Below, piece by piece: positions 8,457-16,397 of a stretch of 64,000 nucleotides of DNA. A program made the position numbers and the translations under genes. This DNA is from Dehalococcoidia bacterium UBA2158 (lineage in GTDB: Bacteria; Chloroflexota; Dehalococcoidia; Lucifugimonadales; UBA3495): the NCBI GenBank assembly GCA_002328185.1, contig DCWQ01000029.1, forward strand, positions 74,994 to 138,993, written 5' to 3'. A model generated the notes under the pieces. It had not been told where the DNA came from and ran no database searches. It saw only the letters and a program-made list of their open reading frames with translations. How positions within the stretch are numbered: position 1 is the first letter of the stretch; each line of letters opens with the position of its first letter.

Positions 8457-9764
8457 ATGAGACCATTTTCAGGGGTTAGAGGAACTCTGCTGTCGGTGTT
8501 GCAGAACGCCGACTTCCGCATCATCTGGTACGTGGGAAGCGTGGGCGAATTTGCCCGCCGTATGGAGCTGCTGGTCTTAAGCTGGCTGATCCTTCAATTG
8601 ACTGATTCCTACTTCCAATTGGGCCTGGTGCTGGCCTTCAACAATCTCTCCCGGCCTATGACTTCCATGTTCACCGGTTACATCGCCGACCGATTCCCCC
8701 GGCGCAATGTGCTGGCGGCCAGCCAGGCGATCAACGTCCTGACCGTGGCTACCCTGTTGGCGATGATCGCTTACGACTTCGATCTGATCAAGGGATGGCA
8801 CGTGTTCTCCGTGGTGTTCGTCCAGGGACTGACCAAGTCCATCGAAGACCCGTCCCGCCGTACCGCAATCTTCGACATCGTTGGTCAAAGGAGGCTGGTC
8901 AACGCCCTTTCCCTGGATGTGATCAGCCAGAATATCGGCAAGATGGCCGGTCCCATCGTGGGCGGGATACTCCTGGGCGCCGCCGGATTCACCGAGGCTT
9001 ACGCCTTCTTGCTGATGGTTCACGTGATCAACCTAGGCTTGATCACCAAACTCCGAATACCCGATTACCAGGGCGTGGCTCAGATCGAGCCCGTGATCAA
9101 AAGTTTAAAAGTCGCGGTGGGCTACGCCTGGAATAGCCCAGTGTTGATCGGGTTGTTCTATATCACCATTGTGATGAACGCACTGGCCTTCCCCGTGCAG
9201 CAGTTCATACCCGCCATCGGCCGCGACCACCTGGAAGTTGGTGTGACGTTGGTCGGACTGTTAGTCGCCGCAGATGGCTTTGGACAACTAGCCGGGGCGG
9301 GAATCATGGCCATCACCCGTGACCTCCGTTACCACGGACGGGTATTCGTGTTGGGTTCCACGGGAGTCCTGCTGATGGGCATAATTTTCGTCTGGTCGCC
9401 GTGGTATGCGCTGACCTTTGGGTTGCTGACCTTAAGCGGCATCGCCCAATCCGGTTTCTCCACGATGCAGAGCGCCGTCACCATGCTGGCCACGCCCCAT
9501 GATATGCGGGGCCGGATGATGGGACTGCTCAGCGTGTGCATCGGCGTCGGCACGCCCCTGGGAGTGCTGGAGATGGGAGCGGTGGCTTCGGCGGTTTCGG
9601 TCCAATGGGCCATTTCATTGAATGCATTCGCCGGATTGGTGCTTCTATTGCCGGCCATGGCGTTGTCGCCGTTACTTTGGAAACCTCTGGCCCAAGCAGA
9701 GTCGGACTCGGAATCGGAGGAAGAACCGAACACGGCCTCTGAACCGCTGCGGGGAGAGACATAG
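8457..9764 (+). CDS. MFS transporter (DHA3/EntS-like)
   Basis: 435 residues with about twelve hydrophobic segments. It opens with NADFRIIWYVGSVGEFARRM, contains the loop motif GYIADRFPRRNV typical of major facilitator exporters, and ends in an acidic tail (ESDSESEEEP). The subgroup to which it best compares exports small molecules; its substrate cannot be predicted. It shares layout and several motifs with the MFS protein at 21442-22710, so the two are paralogues. The ATG directly follows a TGA, and no strong ribosome-binding site is visible. Confidence 0.88.
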   Translation: MRPFSGVRGTLLSVLQNADFRIIWYVGSVGEFARRMELLVLSWLILQLTDSYFQLGLVLAFNNLSRPMTSMFTGYIADRFPRRNVLAASQAINVLTVATLLAMIAYDFDLIKGWHVFSVVFVQGLTKSIEDPSRRTAIFDIVGQRRLVNALSLDVISQNIGKMAGPIVGGILLGAAGFTEAYAFLLMVHVINLGLITKLRIPDYQGVAQIEPVIKSLKVAVGYAWNSPVLIGLFYITIVMNALAFPVQQFIPAIGRDHLEVGVTLVGLLVAADGFGQLAGAGIMAITRDLRYHGRVFVLGSTGVLLMGIIFVWSPWYALTFGLLTLSGIAQSGFSTMQSAVTMLATPHDMRGRMMGLLSVCIGVGTPLGVLEMGAVASAVSVQWAISLNAFAGLVLLLPAMALSPLLWKPLAQAESDSESEEEPNTASEPLRGET

Positions 9765-9779
9765 TCACGCTGGTTTCCC

Positions 9780-9808
9780 TTGCCCGCCGTAGGTGGAACC
9801 GTTATATT
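9780..9808 (+). promoter_or_regulatory. Candidate sigma-70 promoter for the protoglobin gene
   Basis: TTGCCC (9780-9785) and TATATT (9803-9808) are separated by 17 bases, about 48 bases before the chosen protoglobin start. The match is partial at the -35 element. Confidence 0.4.
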
Positions 9809-9855
9809 CTGGTTAATTGGTCGCCGAAACGACCCGAAGAAACCCCGGAGAAGAC

Positions 9856-10419
9856 ATGCAGCGTATCGTAGATTGGCCGGCCCGGATGAAAGAGGTTGCC
9901 GACTTCGTGGGCCTGGACCAAGCGGGCCTGGAAACCATCGAGTCGACCCGGGATCTGGTGTTGTCCAGGGGAGAAGAGATCACCGCGGACGTTTATGACC
10001 ATTTTCTAACATTTCCCGAGACCCGCCGGTTCTTCGAGGACGAGAATGGAGAGGTCGATGACGTCCGCCTAGAACGCCGGAAGCATAGCCTGCTGCGCTT
10101 TTTGACAGGCTCGATCGGCTTCAAGATCGACGAAGACTATCCCATTAGACTGCTGGCCACGGGCATCGTTCACAGCCATCCCCCATCTCACCGGGCTCAT
10201 ATGGGTTCGGTGCCTAGCCGATTCATGGTCGGCTCCATGTCCTTCTTGCAAACGGTCCTGGCAGACCTATTTCAAGAAGAGCTAAAAGACCCGCGCGAAG
10301 CCCACGCCGCGTCGGTGGCCTGGAATAAACTGCTGATGGTCCAGCTAGATATACTTCAAGCTGGCTACATCAATGAAACCCCGACCGAGGCATCAGAACG
10401 CACCCCGGAATCAGAATAA
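9856..10419 (+). CDS. Protoglobin-domain heme protein
   Basis: 187 residues forming one globin domain of the protoglobin / globin-coupled-sensor type. Features are RIVDWPARMKEVADFVGLD at the start, helices with ILSRGEEI-like and FPETRRFF segments, and a candidate proximal His in VHSHPPSHRAHMG. No kinase, cyclase or methyl-accepting domain is attached, so it is a stand-alone domain that could bind O2, NO or CO. ATG 9856 was chosen over TTG 9817 because GGAG sits just upstream. The AroQ-like gene starts 27 bases downstream, so the two may be co-transcribed. Confidence 0.8.
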   Translation: MQRIVDWPARMKEVADFVGLDQAGLETIESTRDLVLSRGEEITADVYDHFLTFPETRRFFEDENGEVDDVRLERRKHSLLRFLTGSIGFKIDEDYPIRLLATGIVHSHPPSHRAHMGSVPSRFMVGSMSFLQTVLADLFQEELKDPREAHAASVAWNKLLMVQLDILQAGYINETPTEASERTPESE

Positions 10420-10446
10420 GAACAAAAAACCAGGAGAGAATTACAC

Positions 10447-10872
10447 ATGGGCAAAGTGTTGGTGATCCAAGGCGCGGGCATGAATATGAGGGGGAAGGTC
10501 CAATTGGAGACGTTCGGACCCATGACCATGGAACAGATGAATGAGCAGATTCTTGGTTACGCTGAGGGCCTGGGAATGGACATCGAACTGATGCATTCCA
10601 ATATTGAAGGCGAAGTTGTGAATGCCTTATACGATGCCCACGACCGGGATTTTGACGCCGCGCTGATAAATCCGGCGGGTTACACGACCACCACCGGTCC
10701 CATCAAGGGCGCGATATCCCAGGTGAAGTTCCCCGTGATCGAGGTCCACGCTTCTAATCCCACCGCCCGGGGAACGGTCTCTCAGGTGCTGCCAGTCTGC
10801 AAGGGCGCGGTTTACGGCTTTGGGGTCTACGGCTACAAGCTTGCCCTGGAAGCGGTCAAACAGATGCCCTAG
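10447..10872 (+). CDS. AroQ-like (type II 3-dehydroquinase fold) protein lacking key catalytic residues
   Basis: 141 residues matching type II dehydroquinase from end to end: VLVIQGAGMNMRG, HSNIEGEV, INPAGYTTTT, IEVHASNPTAR, GFGVYGYKLALEA. Asn75 and His101 are kept. The flexible lid, normally REPxxYG, reads VQLETFG, so the essential Arg is Val18 and the catalytic Tyr is Phe23; the THTS His is Thr. Ordinary dehydratase activity in the shikimate pathway is therefore doubtful. No other shikimate gene is nearby. It may act on another substrate or be a binding protein. An AGGAGA ribosome-binding site precedes the ATG, and the upstream neighbour is the protoglobin. Confidence 0.8.
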   Translation: MGKVLVIQGAGMNMRGKVQLETFGPMTMEQMNEQILGYAEGLGMDIELMHSNIEGEVVNALYDAHDRDFDAALINPAGYTTTTGPIKGAISQVKFPVIEVHASNPTARGTVSQVLPVCKGAVYGFGVYGYKLALEAVKQMP

Positions 10873-10888
10873 GCGCCTGCTTGGAGAG

Positions 10889-11080
10889 TTAGTCACATCT
10901 GAAACAGCGGCGCTTCCCAAAGACATCGTCATGAACACCCTTGGTCACAATCAGATAATCGATGGCCGCTCGCAGTGTTTTTCCCTCGTCGGCTATGTCG
11001 TATTTCTCTTTCATGGAACGAATAAAAGCCATCTGGTCTGTGCTTAATTCGATCTCATAGGCTTGTTTGGTGCTCGCCAT
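10889..11080 (-). CDS. Small hypothetical protein, possibly ribbon-helix-helix-like
   Basis: 63 residues; the short beta-like start (AYEIELSTDQMAFIRSMKE) followed by two predicted helices (KTLRAAIDYLIV) loosely resembles a CopG/Arc fold. The C-terminus has CFRC. GGGAGA precedes the ATG. It lies 29 bases after the serine hydrolase gene on the same strand, so it is probably the last gene of that transcript. No specific function can be assigned. Confidence 0.55.
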   Translation of the reverse strand: MASTKQAYEIELSTDQMAFIRSMKEKYDIADEGKTLRAAIDYLIVTKGVHDDVFGKRRCFRCD

Positions 11081-11109
11081 TTAGCTGTCTCCCGGAATTT
11101 AACTGCAAC

Positions 11110-12210
11110 TTAAAAAACGGCGTCCACCACCGCTTGGGATATTTCCGCCAGCCTGGGAGTGTTGGTCGCTTCGGCCCTGAACCCGTTGGTTATGTAAGCA
11201 AAGGCCAGCCCTGAGTCCGGGTTTGCCCAGCCAACAGAAGTCCCCGAACCGGCGTGGCCAAACGTGCGAATGTCCTCTTTGCCGGGGGCCGCGGAGCGGG
11301 GGTCTCCAAGAGACAGCCCCAATGAACGTTTCACCTGGCGGTCCAAACTGTGGTCTAGTCCCTCGGACTGCTGTTCAGTAACTGCCGCCACCGTTTCCGG
11401 CTTCATGGTGGTCACGCCGTCCAACGTTCCGCCACCGGCCATCATGGCGTAAAAACGGGCTAGGCCACGTGCAGTGGCGATACCGCCGCCGGCTGGTAAG
11501 ACAGCAGTGTGTACCTCCGGCCGGTTGTAAATCGTCACCTGGCTGGTCCGGTCGCAATCCTCCATAGGGTACAATTTGGCCACCCGGACCTCCATGGCCG
11601 GGTCGATGCCCAGGTGAAATTCTTCTATGTTTTGTGGACTGGTTATTTCTTCCCGCACGAATTGTTCAATGGGACGTCCATCGATCTTGCGTACCAATTC
11701 CCCCACGACCCAACCGAAATTACGGGGATGATAAGCGATCACCCGGCCCGGTTTGTAGTCCAGGGGTATCTGCTCCATGGCCTCGACCGCCGCTTCCCAA
11801 TCGTGCCAGCGGTCCCAGGTCATGTGACTAGGAGTGTCGGGAAAGCCCGACTCATGGGTCAACACGTGTTTGATGGTGACGTCTTCCTTGCCCTTCTGGG
11901 CGAAGCCAGGCCAGTGGGCGGCGACCTTGTCATTCCAGTCCAATTTACCCCTTTCCCAAAGGATGTGGAGGCAGGCAGACGTCACGGCCTTGGTGGAGGA
12001 ATAGAGGACGAACATGGTGTCCTCGGTCACCGGCTTGCCTGATTCTTGGTCGGCCAGGCCGCTATAGAGGTCCAGGACCGGCAATCCATGCCGGTAAACT
12101 GCCAGCGCCGCGCCGGGATGGACTCCAGTCTCGATTTGTTGATTGAATAGCTCTTCCACGCGGTTGAGACCCTCGGGGTCCATCTGAGCGTTTTCGGCGG
12201 CTACCACCAT
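11110..12210 (-). CDS. Serine hydrolase of the class C beta-lactamase / esterase family
   Basis: 366 residues. The SxxK nucleophile motif is in VLYSSTKAVTSACL, the second motif in IAYHPRNFGWVVGELV, and a late His-Gly segment in FGHAGSGTSVGWANPDSG. This family includes EstB-type esterases and D-aminopeptidases as well as class C beta-lactamases. With no signal peptide and catabolic neighbours, an esterase is likelier than antibiotic resistance. It appears to be third in a minus-strand run with the flavin monooxygenase (13117) and the hydratase (12274); gaps are 45 and 63 bases. Confidence 0.87.
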   Translation of the reverse strand: MVVAAENAQMDPEGLNRVEELFNQQIETGVHPGAALAVYRHGLPVLDLYSGLADQESGKPVTEDTMFVLYSSTKAVTSACLHILWERGKLDWNDKVAAHWPGFAQKGKEDVTIKHVLTHESGFPDTPSHMTWDRWHDWEAAVEAMEQIPLDYKPGRVIAYHPRNFGWVVGELVRKIDGRPIEQFVREEITSPQNIEEFHLGIDPAMEVRVAKLYPMEDCDRTSQVTIYNRPEVHTAVLPAGGGIATARGLARFYAMMAGGGTLDGVTTMKPETVAAVTEQQSEGLDHSLDRQVKRSLGLSLGDPRSAAPGKEDIRTFGHAGSGTSVGWANPDSGLAFAYITNGFRAEATNTPRLAEISQAVVDAVF

Positions 12211-12273
12211 TGATTGAAATCCTATTATCTTCGTTTTTATTGTGGGGTCGTGGAACTGTGCCCTGGGCCGGGG

Positions 12274-13071
12274 CTAGATGATATCTACTTCTGCCCCTCC
12301 AAGGCCTTCTATCATTATGGAGGCCGTGTCTCCGGGTTTCACGGGCTTGGGCGACACGATACTACCGGTGATTATCACCATACCAGCCGACAGACCCGAG
12401 CCTTGCTCGGCTAGTTTGTTGGCCAACCAGGCCAGCGGTTCCAATGGATGCCCCATGACATCCGAGCCGTGGCCGTCGCCCACTAACTCACCATTGATGG
12501 TTATGGAACCGTAAGTGGCTTGCAGGTCCAGGTTCCGCCAATTGGTCACCTGTTCTCCCATGACGACGCCGGCGTTGAAGATGTTGGCAGCCACACCGGT
12601 GATGAAGCCGACCATCGGGTCCACGCCCGGAGTGCGACGGATATCGACTACCTCAAAGGCGGTCGACAGGGAATCCACCGCTTCTGAAACCCTTCCCCGG
12701 TCATAGGGCGCGCCGGTTAGGGGCAGGTCGGCGCCGAGCCGGACGCATACTTCGCATTCCAGGGCCAGTTGCACGTAATTAGCGGCGGTGAGGGTTTTGG
12801 GAGAATGGTAGATATTGTCTTCCAGCATTACTCCAAGGACCGGATCGCTGACTCCCACCGTCTGCTGTAGGGCCTTTGTGGTGTAGGCCAATTTGTAACC
12901 GGCGATGGGCCCTTGCTCTTCGGCGACGTGCCTCTGAAATTCTTTTTGGATCAGATAGGCTTCGTCCAGGTCGACCGGTAACAACCGCTCGTCCAGACAA
13001 TACAATTGCTTCGTTCTAAATTGGCTTGCCAGGGTGTCGCCTGCCTGCTGAATCTTTACGTTTACCGACAT
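12274..13071 (-). CDS. 2-keto-4-pentenoate hydratase-like protein (FAH superfamily)
   Basis: 265 residues. The hydratase/decarboxylase (MhpD/DmpE/HpaH) pattern is visible: an N-terminal helical part, then GYKLAYTTKALQQ, LECEVCVRLGADLPL with the Glu metal ligands, and a C-terminal beta core ending KPGDTASIMIEGLG. Such enzymes hydrate 2-hydroxypenta-2,4-dienoate-type products of ring cleavage. AAGGAAG lies upstream of the ATG. Its place between a luciferase-like monooxygenase and a serine hydrolase suggests a short oxidative catabolic operon, but no ring-cleavage dioxygenase is present here. Confidence 0.85.
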   Translation of the reverse strand: MSVNVKIQQAGDTLASQFRTKQLYCLDERLLPVDLDEAYLIQKEFQRHVAEEQGPIAGYKLAYTTKALQQTVGVSDPVLGVMLEDNIYHSPKTLTAANYVQLALECEVCVRLGADLPLTGAPYDRGRVSEAVDSLSTAFEVVDIRRTPGVDPMVGFITGVAANIFNAGVVMGEQVTNWRNLDLQATYGSITINGELVGDGHGSDVMGHPLEPLAWLANKLAEQGSGLSAGMVIITGSIVSPKPVKPGDTASIMIEGLGGAEVDII

Positions 13072-13116
13072 CTATCCGGCTTCCTTTTAATGCGGACGAA
13101 TCTCTACATTGGTTAT

Positions 13117-14277
13117 CTAAGTATAAGGTTCTAGTTCTACTTCGTGCAGCGCGGGCACTACTTCGCTGCCCAAGAGTTCCAAAGACCGCATGACGTCTTT
13201 GTGGGGGATATTGCCGTCGCTGCCGATGAGTATTAAGTAGCCAGGGCTCAGCTTCTGGACGGTGTCCTTGAGCTTGGCTATGACGGTTTCGGGGCTTCCC
13301 ACCACGATCGCGTTGACATCCTGGAGGTCTTGGTAGGTCATGGGGGGGCCGCCTCCGCCGCCCAGGCGCCTGGTGGACATCTGGCTGGCAACCCGCGACT
13401 GGTAGCCTGGCGGGTCAACGTGCTCCACAGGGCCGCGCATCCGGTGATTCTGGGCCCACAGGAAGCCCTTGCCGATCTCCAGGGCCTTCTCGTCGGTGTC
13501 GGCCACCAGGGCCCGCACCTGGTAACCAAAGTGCTTCGGCCCCGGAGTGAACCCGACTTCTTTAGCGGTGTCGATATAGACCTTCTTGAGGTCCTGAGTC
13601 AGGCTGATTAGGGCGCCCAGGTTCATGTAGGCGTATTCGTGTTTGGCGGCCCAAACTACGCTCTCAGGGCTACTACCACCAGGAAACCAAACCGGAGGAT
13701 GAGGTTTTTGCACCGGCAACACCCAAGGGTTGACCACTCGATATTGGTAATAATGGCCCTCAAACCGGAAGGGGCCGGGCTGCGTCCAGCATTTGATTAT
13801 CAGGTCGTGGGCTTCTTCGAACCGGTCTCGGTTCTCGGTGGGCGAGATACCGGCTTGCAGCGTTTCCACGGCTCCTCCACGCACGAAACCCGAGATGAGA
13901 CGGCCCCCGGAATAGCAATCCAGCATGGCCAGTTCCTCGGCCATGCGCACCGGGTCGTTGATGGGGATGATGTTGCCCAGGATGGCGATGCGCACTTTCT
14001 TGGTCAGTTTGCTAATGACGGCGGCGTCGATGTTGGCCGACGGCTTCATGTTCCAATAGGCGGCGTGATGCTCGTTGGTCATGATGCCGTCCAAACCGGC
14101 TTCATCTGCCAACGCATATTCTTCGTGGTACTGGTTGTAGAGCTCGTGGGCTTTCTGGGGGTCGAAATAGGAATTGGGAAAGCCCAGGCGGCCGGAGTCG
14201 TACTTCTCTAGGTCTGATTCTTTGACGTGGATATAGGGCTGTTGGGTGTGGAAGAAAACTTCAACGGAGTCTTTCAT
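13117..14277 (-). CDS. Luciferase-like (LLM) flavin-dependent monooxygenase
   Basis: 386 residues of the bacterial luciferase TIM-barrel fold. Landmarks are EYALADEAGLDGIMTNEHHAA near residue 60, VRIAILGNIIPINDPVRMAEE, MLDCYSGGRLISGFVRG and PVWFPGGSSPESV. The family uses reduced flavin and O2 to oxidise small organics. Group C monooxygenases of this kind are strongly expanded in SAR202 genomes, and two more occur in this window (15226, 25279). The start at 14277 is preferred for matching the family N-terminus; 14304 is possible. It is first in the run with the hydratase and serine hydrolase. Confidence 0.88.
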   Translation of the reverse strand: MKDSVEVFFHTQQPYIHVKESDLEKYDSGRLGFPNSYFDPQKAHELYNQYHEEYALADEAGLDGIMTNEHHAAYWNMKPSANIDAAVISKLTKKVRIAILGNIIPINDPVRMAEELAMLDCYSGGRLISGFVRGGAVETLQAGISPTENRDRFEEAHDLIIKCWTQPGPFRFEGHYYQYRVVNPWVLPVQKPHPPVWFPGGSSPESVVWAAKHEYAYMNLGALISLTQDLKKVYIDTAKEVGFTPGPKHFGYQVRALVADTDEKALEIGKGFLWAQNHRMRGPVEHVDPPGYQSRVASQMSTRRLGGGGGPPMTYQDLQDVNAIVVGSPETVIAKLKDTVQKLSPGYLILIGSDGNIPHKDVMRSLELLGSEVVPALHEVELEPYT

Positions 14278-14372
14278 AAAATCACGTCCGGGAAACACGT
14301 CCAAGTTTAAGGCGGTTGGGCACGACGGGGCCTAGTATAGCACCTAGTTACGGCGCAGACGTGGCGGTCGGG

Positions 14373-15131
14373 TTAGGCAATCTCGATCCCTACCGGGCAG
14401 TGGTCGGAGCCCATGACATCCGCCAGGATGAACGCCCCGGTGAGTCGGTCGGCAAAATCTTGGTCAACGAAGAAATAATCGATACGCCAACCAACGTTGC
14501 GGTACCGGGCCCGGGTCATCTGGTCCCAATAGGAATAATTATCCGGGTCCTGGTTGAAGATCCGGAGGGTGTCTTTATAGCCGTGGCCTAGAAATTTATC
14601 TATCCAGGCCCGTTCTTCAGGAAGGAAGCCCGAGACTTTGACGTTCTCTTTGGGCCGGGCTAGGTCAATTTCTTTGTGGGCGGTATTCACGTCCCCGCAG
14701 ACGACCACGTGCTTACCGCTCTTTTTGGTCTTCTCGGCGTACTCCAAGAAAGCGTCATAGAATTCCATCTTGTACTTGAGACGTTCGGCCGATCTCTTGC
14801 CATTGGGAAAGTAGATGTTGAACAAGACGAACTCGCCGAAGTCGGCGATGATTGTGCGGCCTTCGCTGTCGAACCGATCGCCGAAGCCGTACTGGACGCT
14901 CTCGGGGGCCTTCTTGGCGTAGAGACCTACCCCGCTGTAACCCTTCTTATCGGGTGTGGAGAAGTAGGAAATATATCCGGGGATCGACTTGATTTCTTCG
15001 GGAAGTTGTTCTTCGTGGGCCTTGGTCTCTTGGAGGCACATGATGTCAGGGCTTTCGCCGCCGAACCAGGCCAGAAAACCCTTCTTATGCGCCGCCCGGA
15101 GACCGTTTACGTTCCAGGATATAACTCGCAT
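14373..15131 (-). CDS. xth: Exodeoxyribonuclease III / AP endonuclease
   Basis: 252 residues of the endonuclease/exonuclease/phosphatase fold. Motifs are VISWNVNGLRAAHKKG at the N-terminus, MCLQETKAHEEQ with the metal-binding Glu, YSGVGLYAKK, CGDVNTAHKEIDLARP, and a C-terminal WRIDYFFVDQDF and GSDHCPVGIEI containing the catalytic His. It cuts DNA at abasic sites and removes 3' blocks in base excision repair. AGGAG lies eight bases before the ATG. It is 95 bases upstream of the monooxygenase gene and is probably a separate unit. Confidence 0.95.
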   Translation of the reverse strand: MRVISWNVNGLRAAHKKGFLAWFGGESPDIMCLQETKAHEEQLPEEIKSIPGYISYFSTPDKKGYSGVGLYAKKAPESVQYGFGDRFDSEGRTIIADFGEFVLFNIYFPNGKRSAERLKYKMEFYDAFLEYAEKTKKSGKHVVVCGDVNTAHKEIDLARPKENVKVSGFLPEERAWIDKFLGHGYKDTLRIFNQDPDNYSYWDQMTRARYRNVGWRIDYFFVDQDFADRLTGAFILADVMGSDHCPVGIEIA

Positions 15132-15225
15132 GAGACCAACTCCTTACTTGCACAACCTAGATAACCCGATTAAGCACCGGCCCGGACCTATTCATAATCT
15201 GCTTTGGGACACACCTGATACCCGG

Positions 15226-16278
15226 CTAGTCGAAATGTGGTGATAGTTCTTTGGCGACCCGTTCCATGGACTCCATGGTCTTCGAGTGGCCCCAACCGCC
15301 GAAACCGAAATATAGGATAACCTCTTCTATCCCGGCTGCCTCGCAATCTTTCAGCACATTGATGCAATCATCGGGGCTGCCGGTGATGATGCTGCGGCCT
15401 CCCAGGTCTTCGGTGGTCATGCTCTGCATGCGCTCGACGATGTCCACGAAATAGCGGATGTGGGGCGGCGCCGAATCTCGGTCCGCCGGAAATGCCGGCA
15501 GGATGCCGTGGAAGTAATGGAGCAATCTTTCCTTGGTCTTTTGCGTCTCTGATTTGTCGTATGTGACGTTTACAAAATAAGAACACATCGCCTTGCGGCC
15601 CACGTGCCCGGTGGTTTCCGATTCCTTCTTGAACTCCGACACGGCGTTCTTCAGGCTGCCGAACATCATGGCGGCGGCAAAGGGCGCGAAGATGACGTCG
15701 AACCCGGCCCGGGCGGCGTAACGCAGGGTGGGCTCACTGAAGCAGGCCACGTAGATCGGCGGATACGGCTGCTGGACCGGGCGCGGCAGCACCGTGATCT
15801 TCGGATACTGATAATGGACGCCCTCATGGAAAGAGGTCTCATGGGTCCAGACCTTCTTGATGATATCAAGGCCCTCGAAGAAGATCTCCTGGCTTTCGGC
15901 GAAGTCCACGCCGAACGCTACGTATTCTCTGGCGTCGTAGCCCCGCCCGACCGAGAGCTGGGCCCGCCCATTGCTCAGCAGGTCCAAGAGCGCGAACTCC
16001 TCGGCCACCCGCAGAGGGTGTTGGACCGGTAGCAGGACGGTCGCTGGGCCTAATTTGACTCGCTTAGTGCGTGCCGCGACGTTGGCCAAGAACACCGGCG
16101 CCGAGGGCAGGACTCCGAACAGGCCGAAGTGGTGTTCTGGGACCCAGACTGAGTTTAGCCCGATTTCCTCAGCCTGGAGGCATTGCTCCATGACCTCCTC
16201 CAACAACCGGCTGGGGTCTTTGCGGACCGCGCCATACGCGGGAGGGTTGTCGGTCAGGGTGAAGTAGCCAAGTTTCAT
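15226..16278 (-). CDS. Luciferase-like (LLM) flavin-dependent monooxygenase
   Basis: 350 residues of the bacterial luciferase fold: MKLGYFTLTDNPPAYG at the start, LNSVWVPEHHFGLFG, RVKLGPATVLLPVQHPLRVAEE, LLDLLSNGRAQLSVGRGY and QPYPPIYVACFSEPTL. It closely follows the alkanal monooxygenase-like pattern (EHHF, then hydrophobic strand). The substrate is unknown. It diverges from the HpaB-type hydroxylase gene at 16398, separated by about 120 bases that should hold both promoters. Confidence 0.88.
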   Translation of the reverse strand: MKLGYFTLTDNPPAYGAVRKDPSRLLEEVMEQCLQAEEIGLNSVWVPEHHFGLFGVLPSAPVFLANVAARTKRVKLGPATVLLPVQHPLRVAEEFALLDLLSNGRAQLSVGRGYDAREYVAFGVDFAESQEIFFEGLDIIKKVWTHETSFHEGVHYQYPKITVLPRPVQQPYPPIYVACFSEPTLRYAARAGFDVIFAPFAAAMMFGSLKNAVSEFKKESETTGHVGRKAMCSYFVNVTYDKSETQKTKERLLHYFHGILPAFPADRDSAPPHIRYFVDIVERMQSMTTEDLGGRSIITGSPDDCINVLKDCEAAGIEEVILYFGFGGWGHSKTMESMERVAKELSPHFD

Positions 16279-16397
16279 CTGCGTAATACCCCTCCCAAAG
16301 CTGTTTGCCCGATTATATCTGTTGCCGCGTACCAGTCAACCGGTGCCGTGCTATTATTGCGCCCTCAACTGGTAGCCTCAACTTAGGACAAGTTCCC

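Noticed and set aside
11110..12210. Beta-lactamase resistance gene
   Set aside because: The SxxK hydrolase has no signal peptide and sits among catabolic genes, so an esterase is more likely than drug resistance.
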